Assembly (NCBI RefSeq): GCF_006539285.1
Contig: NZ_BJMS01000017.1
Location: 1 to 46,497 of the forward strand
Reading direction: 5' to 3'
Source of the DNA: Sporolactobacillus inulinus
GTDB taxonomy: Bacteria; Bacillota; Bacilli; Bacillales; Sporolactobacillaceae
DNA: 46,497 bases
Part shown: positions 1 through 7,578 of the stretch, piece after piece
How positions within the stretch are numbered: the stretch's first letter is position 1
Layout of the letters: each line of letters begins with the position of its first letter
Program-made: the position numbers and the translations under genes
The notes under the pieces: generated by a model
Told to the model about the DNA's origin: nothing
The model's input: only the letters and a program-made list of their open reading frames with translations
Databases searched by the model: none

Positions 1-492
1 ACTGACCGCACTTCCCATATTCGGATCAGAAGGTCCATAACTTGTTGGACTGACCGACGACGGTTGTGGTGCAGAATAATCGGGATACATCCCTGAATCT
101 GCCTGACTCCATTCGTTATCTTCCGGGCTTTTTGGATAGAGAATTTGCGGATATTCTGTATCCTCTGTTCCAGAAACCTGAGCATTAGGAACCGCATTGG
201 GCTGTTCCTTAATCTCTTGCACAGCCTGCGGCGCTGGTTCGGGCGTTTGCTGCGGTGCCGGCTCAGGCGCTTGCGGCTGAGGTTGAGGAGCAGACGCTTG
301 CATCGACTCGGATCGGGCGGAAATCTTTCGCTTGATCGGCTGTTTTCCAATTGCCACCTTTACCTTCACCCCTTGTTGCAATGAATCTTCGCTTAAATCT
401 GTATTCATTTTCCTGAATTCGTCAATTGTCATGCCATGTTTTCTTGCGATTTCTTCCATGGTATCGCCTTTTTGGACAACATATAATTTCAC
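1..492 (-). CDS. safA: SafA-like LysM spore coat morphogenetic protein (3' end outside window)
   Basis: Only the first 164 codons are present; the frame is open at position 1. Translation begins with KLYVVQKGDTMEEIARKHG, a canonical N-terminal LysM domain (about residues 2-47), the module that targets SafA to cortex peptidoglycan. A low-complexity tail rich in Q, P, A and E follows from about residue 60, as in SafA. A GTG start at 492 is chosen because AGGAGGG (503-509) lies 10 nt upstream; the in-frame LysM begins right after it. In B. subtilis SafA directs inner-coat assembly together with SpoVID, which is also in this window. Its place next to niaR matches B. subtilis, except that the nifS/nadBCA genes normally between them are absent. 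A generic LysM protein is the alternative, but context favours SafA. Confidence 0.8.
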   Translation of the reverse strand, partial: MKLYVVQKGDTMEEIARKHGMTIDEFRKMNTDLSEDSLQQGVKVKVAIGKQPIKRKISARSESMQASAPQPQPQAPEPAPQQTPEPAPQAVQEIKEQPNAVPNAQVSGTEDTEYPQILYPKSPEDNEWSQADSGMYPDYSAPQPSSVSPTSYGPSDPNMGSAVS

Positions 493-615
493 GGTTCTCC
501 ATCCCTCCTGTGAAAGTCATTTTATATATATGGTGTTTCTGGGCATTTTGCCACTCTTTCCAATCGAAATTTATCGACTGATCACTTAAATATATTGGAG
601 CCCTGCCGTCACCCG

Positions 616-644
616 TACACAGAAGCATTAATTTGCCTTATACT
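616..644 (+). promoter_or_regulatory. Candidate sigma-A promoter for niaR
   Basis: TACACA (616-621) and TATACT (639-644) are separated by 17 bp. The -10 is good and the -35 matches TTGACA at four of six positions. It lies about 70 bp before the preferred niaR start. I do not see a clear NiaR palindrome here. The rest of the 493-686 stretch, including the safA upstream region, holds nothing else I can support. Confidence 0.35.
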
Positions 645-716
645 TAAAAGAGCAGTCACACTGAATCATTCAAATCAAGCGATTGAATGGGTAAAAAATT
701 GATGGGGTGCAAAACC

Positions 717-1253
717 ATGAAAACGATAAGAGGAAAAAGAATATCCGGGGATGAGCGCAGAAAGTCGATTCTGACTCTTTTGGAGCAAACACCAGATCCG
801 CTTAAAGGCAATGAACTCGCCGAAAAAATGAACGTAAGCAGACAAGTCATTGTTCAAGATATCTCGCTTCTCAAGGCTGAAGGGCAGCCAATTATAGCCA
901 CTTCGCAAGGCTATCTGCTGCTTCAAAAAAGCAAACAAGACCAAATAACAAAAATCGTCGCATGCAAACATTCAATCAGCGAAACCGAGGATGAGCTGAA
1001 TCGAATTGTTGACTGCGGTGTGACGGTTCTGAACGTAACCGTTGAGCATCCATTATATGGAGAAATCACGCGCTCATTGATGGTGCGTAATCGTTCCGAT
1101 GTGCGACACTTTGTCGAAAACTTACAAAAAACCGGTGCGTCGCTGCTGTCTTCCCTCACCGACGGCGTGCACATTCATGAACTTGAAGCAAGCGATCTAG
1201 AAAAGATCAATCATGCCATACGTGCGTTGAAAAAGGCAGGTTACCTCTTGTAA
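717..1253 (+). CDS. niaR: NiaR (YrxA) nicotinate-responsive transcription repressor
   Basis: 178 aa from the ATG at 717. The N-terminal HTH_11 winged helix (about residues 10-65, with NVSRQVIVQDISLLKAEG and IIATSQGYLL) is almost identical to B. subtilis YrxA/NiaR. The C-terminal 3H domain carries the three conserved His positions in segments such as VEHPLYGEI, RHFVENL and GVHIHEL. The protein represses NAD biosynthesis or niacin uptake genes when niacin is plentiful. Two upstream in-frame ATGs (687, 702) lack a ribosome site; 717 follows a GGGGTG stretch. The usual regulated neighbours (nifS, nadB, nadC, nadA) are not next to it, so its targets must lie elsewhere, possibly a niacin transporter. 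The stop codon sits inside the terminator stem. Confidence 0.88.
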   Translation: MKTIRGKRISGDERRKSILTLLEQTPDPLKGNELAEKMNVSRQVIVQDISLLKAEGQPIIATSQGYLLLQKSKQDQITKIVACKHSISETEDELNRIVDCGVTVLNVTVEHPLYGEITRSLMVRNRSDVRHFVENLQKTGASLLSSLTDGVHIHELEASDLEKINHAIRALKKAGYLL

Positions 1254-1265
1254 CCTGCCTTTTTC
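1230..1265. terminator. Bidirectional terminator between niaR and obg
   Basis: A 10-bp perfect stem (GGCAGGTTAC, 1235-1244, with its complement 1250-1259) is flanked by A5 on the left and T5 on the right, so it works for both convergent genes. The niaR TAA (1251-1253) lies in the right arm and the obg TGA (1264-1266) follows the T-run. Confidence 0.85.
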
Positions 1266-2547
1266 AATCAGAGTATTCAAATTCAAAATCCATAATCCGA
1301 ACGGTATCTCCTTCAGAGACCCCTTTTTCACGCAACGCATCATCCACACCCATACCGCGCAGCTGCCGCGCAAAACGGCGAATAGCTTCATCGTGATTGA
1401 AATTCGTCATTTTAAACAACAATTCGACCTTTGGACCGGAAACATTGAAAACACCGTCCGAATCCCGTGTAATCACAAACGGTGCTTCTTCTTTTTCGAA
1501 AGTGTATAACCCCTTGCCGTCCTCTTGCACCGGTTTTTCCATTGGAAATTCCGGTGTGGTCAAGATCAATTGATACACTGCTTGTGTTAATTCTTTTAAG
1601 CCTGCTTTCGTCAGCGAAGAAATCGCGAATATCGGAACATCAGGATCAACTTTTTCCCTGAATGCTTTCAAATTTCCCTCAGCTTCCGGCATATCCATTT
1701 TCGAAGCAGCGATAACTTGCGGACGTTCTAAGAGACGCAGCTGATAACTTTTCAGCTCTTCATTGATTTTCTGATAATCTTCATAAGGATCTCGGCCTTC
1801 GCTTCCCGACATGTCAACCACATGAATAATGACACGTGTACGTTCGATATGGCGCAAGAATTGATACCCCAAACCCGCACCACTGCTTGCACCTTCAATC
1901 AGTCCCGGAAGATCCGCAAGCACAAAGCTTCGCCCTTCATCAACGGCTACAACGCCAAGGTTCGGCGCCAGGGTCGTAAAATGATACTCAGCAATTTTTG
2001 GTTTTGCTGAGGTCACGACAGAAAGAAGCGTTGATTTGCCGACACTTGGGAAGCCAACAAGACCCGCATCGGCTAACAGCTTTAACTCAAGCTGTACTTC
2101 GCGTTCTTCACCCGGCTCGCCGTTTTCAGATATATACGGAGCCGGGTTGGCCGGTGTCGAAAAGCGGGTATTGCCGCGCCCGCCGCGCCCACCTGCCGCG
2201 ATCACTTGACGCTGACCGTTTTCCGTTAAATCGGCAAGCACTTGCCCAGTTTGCCTATCCTTAACAACGGTTCCCGGTGGAATTTGTACAACGAGCGGAG
2301 CCGCACTTTTGCCATGTTGATTCTTCGTTCGGCCGTTTTCTCCCTTTTTTCCTTTAAAATGGCGTTTGTAGCGAAAGTCCATCAGGGTGCGCAACCCTTC
2401 ATTAACTTCAAAGATCACGTCGGCCCCTTTGCCACCGTCACCGCCGGCGGGACCTCCGTCAGGCACATACTTTTCGCGTCGAAAGGCAACCATGCCGTTC
2501 CCGCCATCGCCGCCTTTCACAAACACGTTTACTTGATCGACAAACAC
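1264..2547 (-). CDS. obg: Obg-family GTPase, ribosome assembly and sporulation/stress control
   Basis: 427 aa, the usual length. Glycine-rich Obg fold at the N terminus ([20 protein letters not shown], repeated GG motifs to about residue 155), then the G domain with G1 [10 protein letters not shown]3 [10 protein letters not shown] and a SKMD-type G4, then the C-terminal OCT domain. Obg binds 50S subunits and is essential; in B. subtilis it is also needed for Spo0A activation and the general stress response. The GTG at 2547 (MFVDQV) is preferred over the GTG at 2556: it aligns with the B. subtilis start and has GAGGTG about 6 nt upstream. The start lies within the 3' end of spo0B (19-nt overlap), which suggests translational coupling. 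Confidence 0.95.
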   Translation of the reverse strand: MFVDQVNVFVKGGDGGNGMVAFRREKYVPDGGPAGGDGGKGADVIFEVNEGLRTLMDFRYKRHFKGKKGENGRTKNQHGKSAAPLVVQIPPGTVVKDRQTGQVLADLTENGQRQVIAAGGRGGRGNTRFSTPANPAPYISENGEPGEEREVQLELKLLADAGLVGFPSVGKSTLLSVVTSAKPKIAEYHFTTLAPNLGVVAVDEGRSFVLADLPGLIEGASSGAGLGYQFLRHIERTRVIIHVVDMSGSEGRDPYEDYQKINEELKSYQLRLLERPQVIAASKMDMPEAEGNLKAFREKVDPDVPIFAISSLTKAGLKELTQAVYQLILTTPEFPMEKPVQEDGKGLYTFEKEEAPFVITRDSDGVFNVSGPKVELLFKMTNFNHDEAIRRFARQLRGMGVDDALREKGVSEGDTVRIMDFEFEYSD

Positions 2548-3086
2548 ATTGTCCACCTCACTTCATTTTCATTACTTCCATCGTTTATTATGTAGTGTTT
2601 AACCCACTGAAACGATTGATGCACGATCAGTTTTTTTACTTTCTGCTGCGCAGCATGAGGATCCGTAAGTATACCTATAAAAGAGACAGATATGCGTGTT
2701 TCAGGTTCAGTGGTATCAAAAATTACCTCGACCTTATTTTCCGACAAGGGCGACGCATGGTGTTCGATGATCAAGAAAAGTTCTTTGAACAAGAGCGCCA
2801 GGGAATGATCATACGCAGATAAGTTCTTCTGCTTGCCGTCAATATGAAAAGTAACATGAAAATCCTGGGCAGTCCACCTGTAATGCATGAGAAAAATTGC
2901 AGATTGCGGGATCTGTAAACGAGTCAGACCCGTTTGATCATGAAGTTTCTCTGTGACCCGTTCAACAACTTCTTCCGCTTTGTCCGGCTGTTTTAGAAAA
3001 AGATACCCCTTAATCAACTGCAAATCATTCAATAGGCCATGCCGCGCGAAACTCAACAATTCAATCGCTTTTTGTTCATTGAACAT
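2529..3086 (-). CDS. spo0B: Spo0B sporulation phosphotransferase
   Basis: 185 aa (B. subtilis 192). The helical hairpin contains [18 protein letters not shown], matching SRHDWMNKLQLIKG of B. subtilis, with the phospho-accepting His preserved. The middle [15 protein letters not shown] also matches. Spo0B moves phosphate from Spo0F to Spo0A in the sporulation phosphorelay. The ATG at 3086 has GGAGGT (3093-3098) 6 nt upstream; the open frame extends further up but has no other ribosome site. The gene pair with obg is conserved and overlapping. The Asp after the active His is Gly here, a small deviation. Confidence 0.88.
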   Translation of the reverse strand: MFNEQKAIELLSFARHGLLNDLQLIKGYLFLKQPDKAEEVVERVTEKLHDQTGLTRLQIPQSAIFLMHYRWTAQDFHVTFHIDGKQKNLSAYDHSLALLFKELFLIIEHHASPLSENKVEVIFDTTEPETRISVSFIGILTDPHAAQQKVKKLIVHQSFQWVKHYIINDGSNENEVRWTMCLSIK

Positions 3087-3112
3087 TGCCGCACCTCCAA
3101 ATGTACAAGACC

Positions 3113-3143
3113 AGTATAACAGATCCCTTTCAGGGAACGACAA
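3113..3143 (-). promoter_or_regulatory. Candidate promoter for spo0B-obg
   Basis: On the minus strand a -10 TATACT (3113-3118) lies 19 bp from a TTGTCG -35 (3138-3143). The spacer contains a CCCT-GAA-AGGG inverted repeat. It sits about 27 bp upstream of the spo0B start and downstream of the rpmA terminator, which suits an independent promoter. Confidence 0.4.
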
Positions 3144-3190
3144 GCAAAAGCGTCACTCAAATCATGAAAAAAAGAACTTGCCTGCGTCGC

Positions 3191-3296
3191 GTACGTAAAT
3201 ACAAGTTAGACGCTTTATCTAAAGGGTATGTTCATTCAAGCGGTATCCCGCGCTTCTCAAGCGGGTCATGAATGTTTCTTTATCTGTAAAAGAAAC
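3191..3296. repeat. Dispersed repeat copy 1 (about 106 bp), partner at 29228-29335
   Basis: The stretch matches 29228-29335 in the same orientation with about 12 substitutions and a 2-nt length difference; the first 30 bp are identical. Two hairpins are conserved: GTTTCTTT...AAAGAAAC (perfect 8-bp arms, loops of 7 and 9 nt) and CGCTT-GAG-AAGCG, kept in copy 2 through G-U pairs. It lies immediately downstream of the rpmA terminator. I find no protein coding shared by both copies: the minus-strand frame open in copy 2 has a stop in copy 1. Confidence 0.75.
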
Positions 3297-3333
3297 GGCA
3301 GATACCTTTTGCCTGCGCAAAAAGTTATCTGCC
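3285..3333 (-). terminator. Intrinsic terminator of the rplU-prp-rpmA operon
   Basis: Minus-strand stem GGCAGATA/TATCTGCC (3297-3304 with 3326-3333) encloses a second stem, CTTTTTGC/GCAAAAG, and is followed by GTTTCTTTT. It begins about 30 bp after the rpmA stop codon. Confidence 0.75.
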
Positions 3334-3363
3334 GCTTCAATACTTATTCATGCACAAAAAACA

Positions 3364-3660
3364 TTAAGCTTCTTTAGCTACTTCTACCGGGTAGACACAG
3401 ACTCTTTTCTTGTTCTTACCGAACTTTTCGAACTTAACGACGCCGTTTGCCGTTGCAAACAATGTGTCGTCGCCGCCGCGTCCAACGTTCGTTCCCGGAT
3501 AGATCTTAGTACCGCGCTGACGATACAGAATTGAGCCGCTTGTCACCGTTTGACCGTCCGCACGTTTTGCGCCTAGACGCTTTGCGATGGAGTCACGACC
3601 GTTTTTTGTACTACCAACACCTTTTTTCGATGAGAAAAACTGAAGATCTAATTTCAACAT
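3364..3660 (-). CDS. rpmA: 50S ribosomal protein L27 (bL27)
   Basis: 98 aa, standard for Bacillota. The N terminus [20 protein letters not shown] has the LQFF-type leader that Prp cleaves before L27 joins the ribosome, exposing the mature tail that reaches the peptidyl-transferase centre. The [20 protein letters not shown] block is typical. The start at 3660 has AAAGGAGGTG just upstream. The protein is last in the rplU-prp-rpmA operon, 16 nt after prp. Confidence 0.97.
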   Translation of the reverse strand: MLKLDLQFFSSKKGVGSTKNGRDSIAKRLGAKRADGQTVTSGSILYRQRGTKIYPGTNVGRGGDDTLFATANGVVKFEKFGKNKKRVCVYPVEVAKEA

Positions 3661-3676
3661 CTTTAAGGCACCTCCT

Positions 3677-4003
3677 TTAATCACTAATACGAATATATTG
3701 TCCATACGACTGTTCAATCGTACGCATTGAGATAAGCATTGCTTCCAAGATCAACCGGGCTTTCTCCAAATCACTTCCAGTAGCGTGATCTGGGATCGTG
3801 CATTCAAGATAACCACTATCCTTCTGCAGCACGTCCAACTGCAGATTCGCCAGCGATTCAACGGCGTTAACCGATCCGAAGGCAACAGCAGAAACTGCCG
3901 CACACACAAGATCACTTCCGTAGGGACCGCTATCGGCATGACCGGTTAAATTAAAGGCAACAATCTGACCCTGAGGATCACGATGAATGGTTAGATTAAC
4001 CAC
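3677..4003 (-). CDS. prp: Prp cysteine protease that matures L27
   Basis: 108 aa. Formerly YsxB. The catalytic pair is visible at the family positions: His22 in [19 protein letters not shown] and Cys34 in the same segment. Prp removes the short N-terminal extension of L27, encoded by the next gene. The start is GTG at 4003, 12 nt after the rplU stop, with only a weak GGTGG upstream, so translation is probably coupled to rplU. The C-terminal half ([19 protein letters not shown]) matches the family helix. Confidence 0.93.
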   Translation of the reverse strand: MVNLTIHRDPQGQIVAFNLTGHADSGPYGSDLVCAAVSAVAFGSVNAVESLANLQLDVLQKDSGYLECTIPDHATGSDLEKARLILEAMLISMRTIEQSYGQYIRISD

Positions 4004-4015
4004 CGCAAGCCACCG

Positions 4016-4324
4016 TCACGCATTGATTTTTTCAATGACAACTTTTGTGAACGGCTGTCTGTGTCCTTGTTTGCGACGGTAGTTCTTTCTTTTTTTGAAC
4101 TTGAACACAACAATTTTCTTGTCGCGACCTTGTTCAACAACCTTACCCGTTACCGTTGCACCTTCAACAGTCGGTGCGCCAACCTTTACAGATTCGCCGC
4201 CAACAAAAAGCACCTTATCAAACGTAACAGCATCGCCTGCTTCACCGGCAAGCTTTTCAATGACAATCGTTTTTCCTTCTTCTACCTTCAGCTGCTTGCC
4301 TCCGGTTTCAATAATTGCGTACAT
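4016..4324 (-). CDS. rplU: 50S ribosomal protein L21 (bL21)
   Basis: 102 aa, the usual length. Family signature [17 protein letters not shown] at the N terminus and [20 protein letters not shown] near the C terminus. It binds 23S rRNA domains near the base of the subunit. AAGGAGGTG lies 7 nt before the ATG. First gene of the rplU-prp-rpmA operon, expressed through the long leader at 4325-4480. Confidence 0.98.
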   Translation of the reverse strand: MYAIIETGGKQLKVEEGKTIVIEKLAGEAGDAVTFDKVLFVGGESVKVGAPTVEGATVTGKVVEQGRDKKIVVFKFKKRKNYRRKQGHRQPFTKVVIEKINA

Positions 4325-4480
4325 TCCGATGCACCTCCTTTAAGATTATGTTTGCGACAAATCGGTTTGTCCAAACATATCTGTCATCTCAGACTCGCCA
4401 GAGAAAGGCTGCCCGACATACCGGACATTATCACCTATTCTGAGCGGTTGGAGCGAGATGCTCCTAAGCCCTTTAACAAC
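4325..4480 (-). ncRNA. L21-type mRNA leader of the rplU operon (candidate autoregulatory element)
   Basis: About 155 nt of untranslated leader lie between the promoter and rplU. It contains pairable segments such as GGAGCAT-CTC-GCTCC and GTCCGGTATGTCGG..., plus a TATGTTTG...CAAACATA inverted repeat close to the ribosome site. Position and length agree with the L21 leader RNA known upstream of rplU in Bacillota, where L21 is thought to control its own operon. I call it by position and hairpins, not by a covariance score. Confidence 0.55.
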
Positions 4481-4511
4481 ATAATAACATATCGAATCAT
4501 AACATAGTCAA
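4481..4511 (-). promoter_or_regulatory. Promoter of the rplU operon
   Basis: TTGACT (-35, 4506-4511) and TATTAT (-10, 4481-4486) on the minus strand, 19 bp apart. A slightly shifted -10 would give 17 bp. It lies directly below the RNase E/G stop codon, so rplU has its own promoter. Confidence 0.5.
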
Positions 4512-4521
4512 TCGCTTTCTG

Positions 4522-5682
4522 TCAACGCTGAGCAGCATTTTTCATCATGCTCATGACCTGATTCTGAATTCCCCAGCTCTGACGCTTTCTTGTCACTTCC
4601 ACTAAGCCGACTCGGGTAAATCCATAAACTTGAACATGGTTTGGATCCGGCTTGGTTTCATGAATCAGCTGCTGCAGAAGTGCTTGCCGATCCGACTCAT
4701 GATTCATCCGTAAAAAATCAATGACTACGATCCCGCCGATCTGGCGCAGTCTCAATTGCCTTGCAATCTCACTCGCTGCATTGAAATTAATTCGTCGAAT
4801 CGCTTCATCACGATTCTTCTGAATCTTCATTGAGCCTGAATTCACATCAATTGTCGTCAACGCTTCCGTATAATCAATGACAAGTGATGCCCCCGACTCC
4901 AGTGCTATTTTAGATGCGAATGCATGTGTATAGATGGATTCAATATTTAGTGAACGGAAGAGGTTCTTTTCCGAAAGATGCCGTACCGACACGCCTTCCG
5001 GAATCTCATCCTGAGCAATCTTAAAATTAGTAAGCACCGTACAATGATCTGGAAAATGATGCGCATTAAGCAGTTCGCCAAGAAAGGATAATTGGCGGAA
5101 GAGGCGTCTCGGCTGCGTTGACGAGAAAGCTGTTTTCTCAACGCTGCGCCACTGATCCTTCAATTCGAGAAACTCTTGCCGAAGTGTTTGAAGCGGCTGC
5201 TTAGCCGCTGACGTTCGTACGATCATGCCCTCGTCATCAGCACACCAAGCGGCAACCGCTCGCTTCAATGAATCGCGCACTTGTTCGGAAAGGCGCCGCG
5301 ATCCGGCAACATAGGCACTGTAAGGCAAATAAATAATATTTTTCCCCTTCATCTGCACATGTTCTGTAAGTTCGGCTTCCTTTTGATTCCATGGTTCTTT
5401 ATCAACCTGAACGAGGATAAACGCGTCTTTGTCCTCAGGGGGATGCTTCTTAGTGCAGCGGTTGTGGGGAAGAAAGCCGCTCCTTCCCTCTCCGAGATCA
5501 ACAAACCAGCCGACTTGACTGAGCCGATTTTCAGAAATACGGCCAAGAAAGATATCCCCAATCCGCAGATCCGCCGCATCGTTTTGAAAATAAAAGGACA
5601 CCACGCGTCCATTTTCGAAGACTGCCGCTCGAATACCTTCCGAATTCTTCTCAAGCGCAATGCTTAAATCGAGTTGGACCAT
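4522..5682 (-). CDS. RNase E/G-family ribonuclease
   Basis: 386 aa from the ATG at 5682. N-terminal S1-like region (GDIFLGRISENRLSQVGWFVDLGEGRSGFLPH), then the RNase E/G catalytic core with both Mg-binding aspartates in TTIDVNSGS and GGIVVIDFLRM, and the EIARQLRLRQIGG signature. This family processes rRNA and decays mRNA. B. subtilis lacks it, but other Bacillaceae carry it here between spoIVFB and rplU. The protein is short and ends soon after the core: I see no CPxC zinc-link pair at the C terminus. The open frame continues upstream to 5760 and overlaps spoIVFB; M27 was chosen because its sequence fits family N termini, though its ribosome site is weak. Confidence 0.85.
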   Translation of the reverse strand: MVQLDLSIALEKNSEGIRAAVFENGRVVSFYFQNDAADLRIGDIFLGRISENRLSQVGWFVDLGEGRSGFLPHNRCTKKHPPEDKDAFILVQVDKEPWNQKEAELTEHVQMKGKNIIYLPYSAYVAGSRRLSEQVRDSLKRAVAAWCADDEGMIVRTSAAKQPLQTLRQEFLELKDQWRSVEKTAFSSTQPRRLFRQLSFLGELLNAHHFPDHCTVLTNFKIAQDEIPEGVSVRHLSEKNLFRSLNIESIYTHAFASKIALESGASLVIDYTEALTTIDVNSGSMKIQKNRDEAIRRINFNAASEIARQLRLRQIGGIVVIDFLRMNHESDRQALLQQLIHETKPDPNHVQVYGFTRVGLVEVTRKRQSWGIQNQVMSMMKNAAQR

Positions 5683-5750
5683 CGCAACCCCCACCCATCC
5701 TTCACCTAGGTTCATTATCCCAAATTGAGTCGGGCGGTGCAACTTCGCAT

Positions 5751-6590
5751 TCATAGGCATTCACGAATCGTCGCTGCTTCACAATTACCTTTAAAATAAT
5801 CGCGAACCAGCCCGATGCCATCAAGTTCAGACTTCGGTTCACCAATAATTCGTAAATGGTGATCGGCATTTTTATAGTACATAGCAAAAACCTCGGTGAG
5901 CAGCATTTCACCTGGAACCGACAGCTTCTTTAACCGTACAAATCTTTGCTTGCTGCTTGATAAGGCAAGCAGAAAACGAATAAAGCGTAACGGGATCACG
6001 CGCCACTCTTTATAGATCGCGACGAGAATAAATGAAAAAATGATCCAGCTGTTGATTGCAAAGGGATAGAGCAGCAAGCTGATTACGCCGAACACGCCTA
6101 AGGCAACTGCGGAGAAGCAAAGCGCGCGGCGATAAGCCAGTTTGTAGGGATAAACCATTTCCATCAAAACATGGGTCAGACGTCCTCCATCGAGCGGCCA
6201 GATCGGTAGCAGATTGAAGAGCAACAGTGCGTTATTTTGCATAAGAAAGAGATTGTGTTCATTCATTCCCCAAAACGAAAAATTCAGCAGCGCATAGGAG
6301 AGCAGCGGCAGCCAAACATTTTGTAGTGGTCCGGCGATCAGCACCAAGCATTCCTGATAAAAAGGATGCGTCTCGCGCTCATCTATTTTTGCGACGCCCC
6401 CAAAGGGCAGTAATTCGATTTCGAGAACATTCCAACCGAACAATCGAGCAGTCAATGCATGTCCGAGTTCGTGAATCAGCACAATGACAAAGGCCATTAC
6501 GGTTCCCCAAAGATGCCCGGTCAATGTTCCGGCAGCAATGACCAGCCAGAAAACGGGGTGAATCTTTATCTTAGGAAGCAGCTTAGTCAA
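5751..6590 (-). CDS. spoIVFB: SpoIVFB intramembrane metalloprotease (site-2 protease)
   Basis: 279 aa (B. subtilis 288). The zinc motif HELGH lies at residues 40-44 inside the second membrane segment, and the third ligand Asp134 sits in NLLPIWPLDGGR, both as in B. subtilis. Several hydrophobic segments span about residues 10-195, followed by a soluble CBS-like C-terminal region. The enzyme cuts pro-sigma-K in the mother cell and so links it to forespore progress. The start is TTG at 6590, overlapping the end of spoIVFA by 8 nt with AGGTGAT upstream: translational coupling of protease and regulator. Confidence 0.95.
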   Translation of the reverse strand: MTKLLPKIKIHPVFWLVIAAGTLTGHLWGTVMAFVIVLIHELGHALTARLFGWNVLEIELLPFGGVAKIDERETHPFYQECLVLIAGPLQNVWLPLLSYALLNFSFWGMNEHNLFLMQNNALLLFNLLPIWPLDGGRLTHVLMEMVYPYKLAYRRALCFSAVALGVFGVISLLLYPFAINSWIIFSFILVAIYKEWRVIPLRFIRFLLALSSSKQRFVRLKKLSVPGEMLLTEVFAMYYKNADHHLRIIGEPKSELDGIGLVRDYFKGNCEAATIRECL

Positions 6591-7371
6591 AGGACATCAC
6601 CTGTATCGGATCGATAAACTTTTCCCCCTTTTTCAGGGCGAAATAAAAGCTTCCTTTTTTGTTGTTACCGGAAGTAACGCCGATATTTTGACCTTTCTTC
6701 ACCTCCTGATATACTTTTACGTTTGCCGCATCTAGTTTTCCGTACCATGACTCATCATTATCTTTATGTTGAATGACGACCGTTTCGCCAATTGTCTTTT
6801 TCTTTCCGACAAACACAACCAGACCATCTTTTACTGCTTTAACGGTTGTATGTGCATGGGTTTCAACGGTAACCCCCTTCGTTGCTGTTTTATAAGGCGC
6901 TTTCACCTCGCCGGTCACCGGGTTAGCAAAAGATGATTTGTCTGTTTGTGTTTGATGTTCACTCGATCCCTCATTGGCGCTTTTTGTGTCCTTGGGGATA
7001 TTAGGAAGGAAACTGATTGGATCACCTAAATAGTTCTCATACCACTGCGACACGGCAGCAAACTGGAATTCCTGAGTCATCGCTGTTTTTATGGAATGTT
7101 TTATCGCCGGGAGTTGACTGTCCTTTGTATTCACCCAATAGACTGCCCCGACAAGCAAAGCTGAGACCACACATTGCAGCATGAAGCGGCGGGTATGATT
7201 AACCGGCGGTTTTTGGGGCTCCTCCACATCTGCCCAATAAGGCGCATTCATCATGCTGCTCCCTGATTTTTTGGGATAAGGGCTATAATCTTTTGGAGAC
7301 TCTCGCAGCATCGTTAGTTTTCTTTGTTTGCGCAACTGATGTCTTCGCTTATAATCCATAAAATCGCTCAT
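6583..7371 (-). CDS. spoIVFA: SpoIVFA regulator of the pro-sigma-K processing complex
   Basis: 262 aa (B. subtilis 264). Basic cytosolic N terminus, one membrane segment at about residues 63-80 (FMLQCVVSALLVGAVYWV), a Ser/Thr-rich linker, and a C-terminal LytM/M23-like beta domain (HAHTTVKAVKDGLVVFVGKK ... SWYGKLDAANVKVYQEVKKG) that lacks a full zinc site. It anchors SpoIVFB and BofA in the outer forespore membrane and is cut by forespore signalling proteases. ATG at 7371 is chosen because GGAAAGGAAG lies just upstream; the frame opens 21 nt earlier. A sigma-E promoter precedes it. Confidence 0.93.
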   Translation of the reverse strand: MSDFMDYKRRHQLRKQRKLTMLRESPKDYSPYPKKSGSSMMNAPYWADVEEPQKPPVNHTRRFMLQCVVSALLVGAVYWVNTKDSQLPAIKHSIKTAMTQEFQFAAVSQWYENYLGDPISFLPNIPKDTKSANEGSSEHQTQTDKSSFANPVTGEVKAPYKTATKGVTVETHAHTTVKAVKDGLVVFVGKKKTIGETVVIQHKDNDESWYGKLDAANVKVYQEVKKGQNIGVTSGNNKKGSFYFALKKGEKFIDPIQVMSFD

Positions 7372-7477
7372 GGGTCTGCTTCCTTTCCGCATCGATCCGT
7401 TTTATTCGTTCATTCACATTTCTTACAACATTTCGCTTATCGCATAATCTTGTCCATTGTGAACAAGCTCTACAAAG

Positions 7478-7506
7478 ACTGTATGCCCGTCCTGTATAAA
7501 ATATGA
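7478..7506 (-). promoter_or_regulatory. Sigma-E promoter of spoIVFA-spoIVFB
   Basis: On the minus strand, TCATATT (7500-7506) and CATACAGT (7478-7485) with a 14-bp spacer match the sigma-E consensus (KMATATT, 14-15 bp, CATACANT) at every defined position. Transcription would start near 7470, about 100 nt before spoIVFA. The B. subtilis spoIVF operon is known to be sigma-E dependent. Confidence 0.85.
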
Positions 7507-7513
7507 GGGAAAG

Positions 7514-7560
7514 AAAAAAAGCGTCCGTGCGTAAAGAACTTCTTTACGCACGGACGCTTT
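7514..7560 (-). terminator. Terminator after minD (end of the mre-min operon)
   Basis: A near-perfect 18-bp inverted repeat (7521-7538 with 7540-7557, core GCGTCCGTGCGT) followed on the minus strand by T7. It begins 19 nt after the minD stop and separates the vegetative mre-min operon from the sporulation operon downstream. Confidence 0.92.
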
Positions 7561-7578
7561 AAAAGCTGATTCTCTCGA

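Noticed and set aside
4522-5760. Longer RNase E/G start at 5760
   Set aside because: The extra 26 residues overlap spoIVFB and do not fit family N termini; kept only as an alternative.
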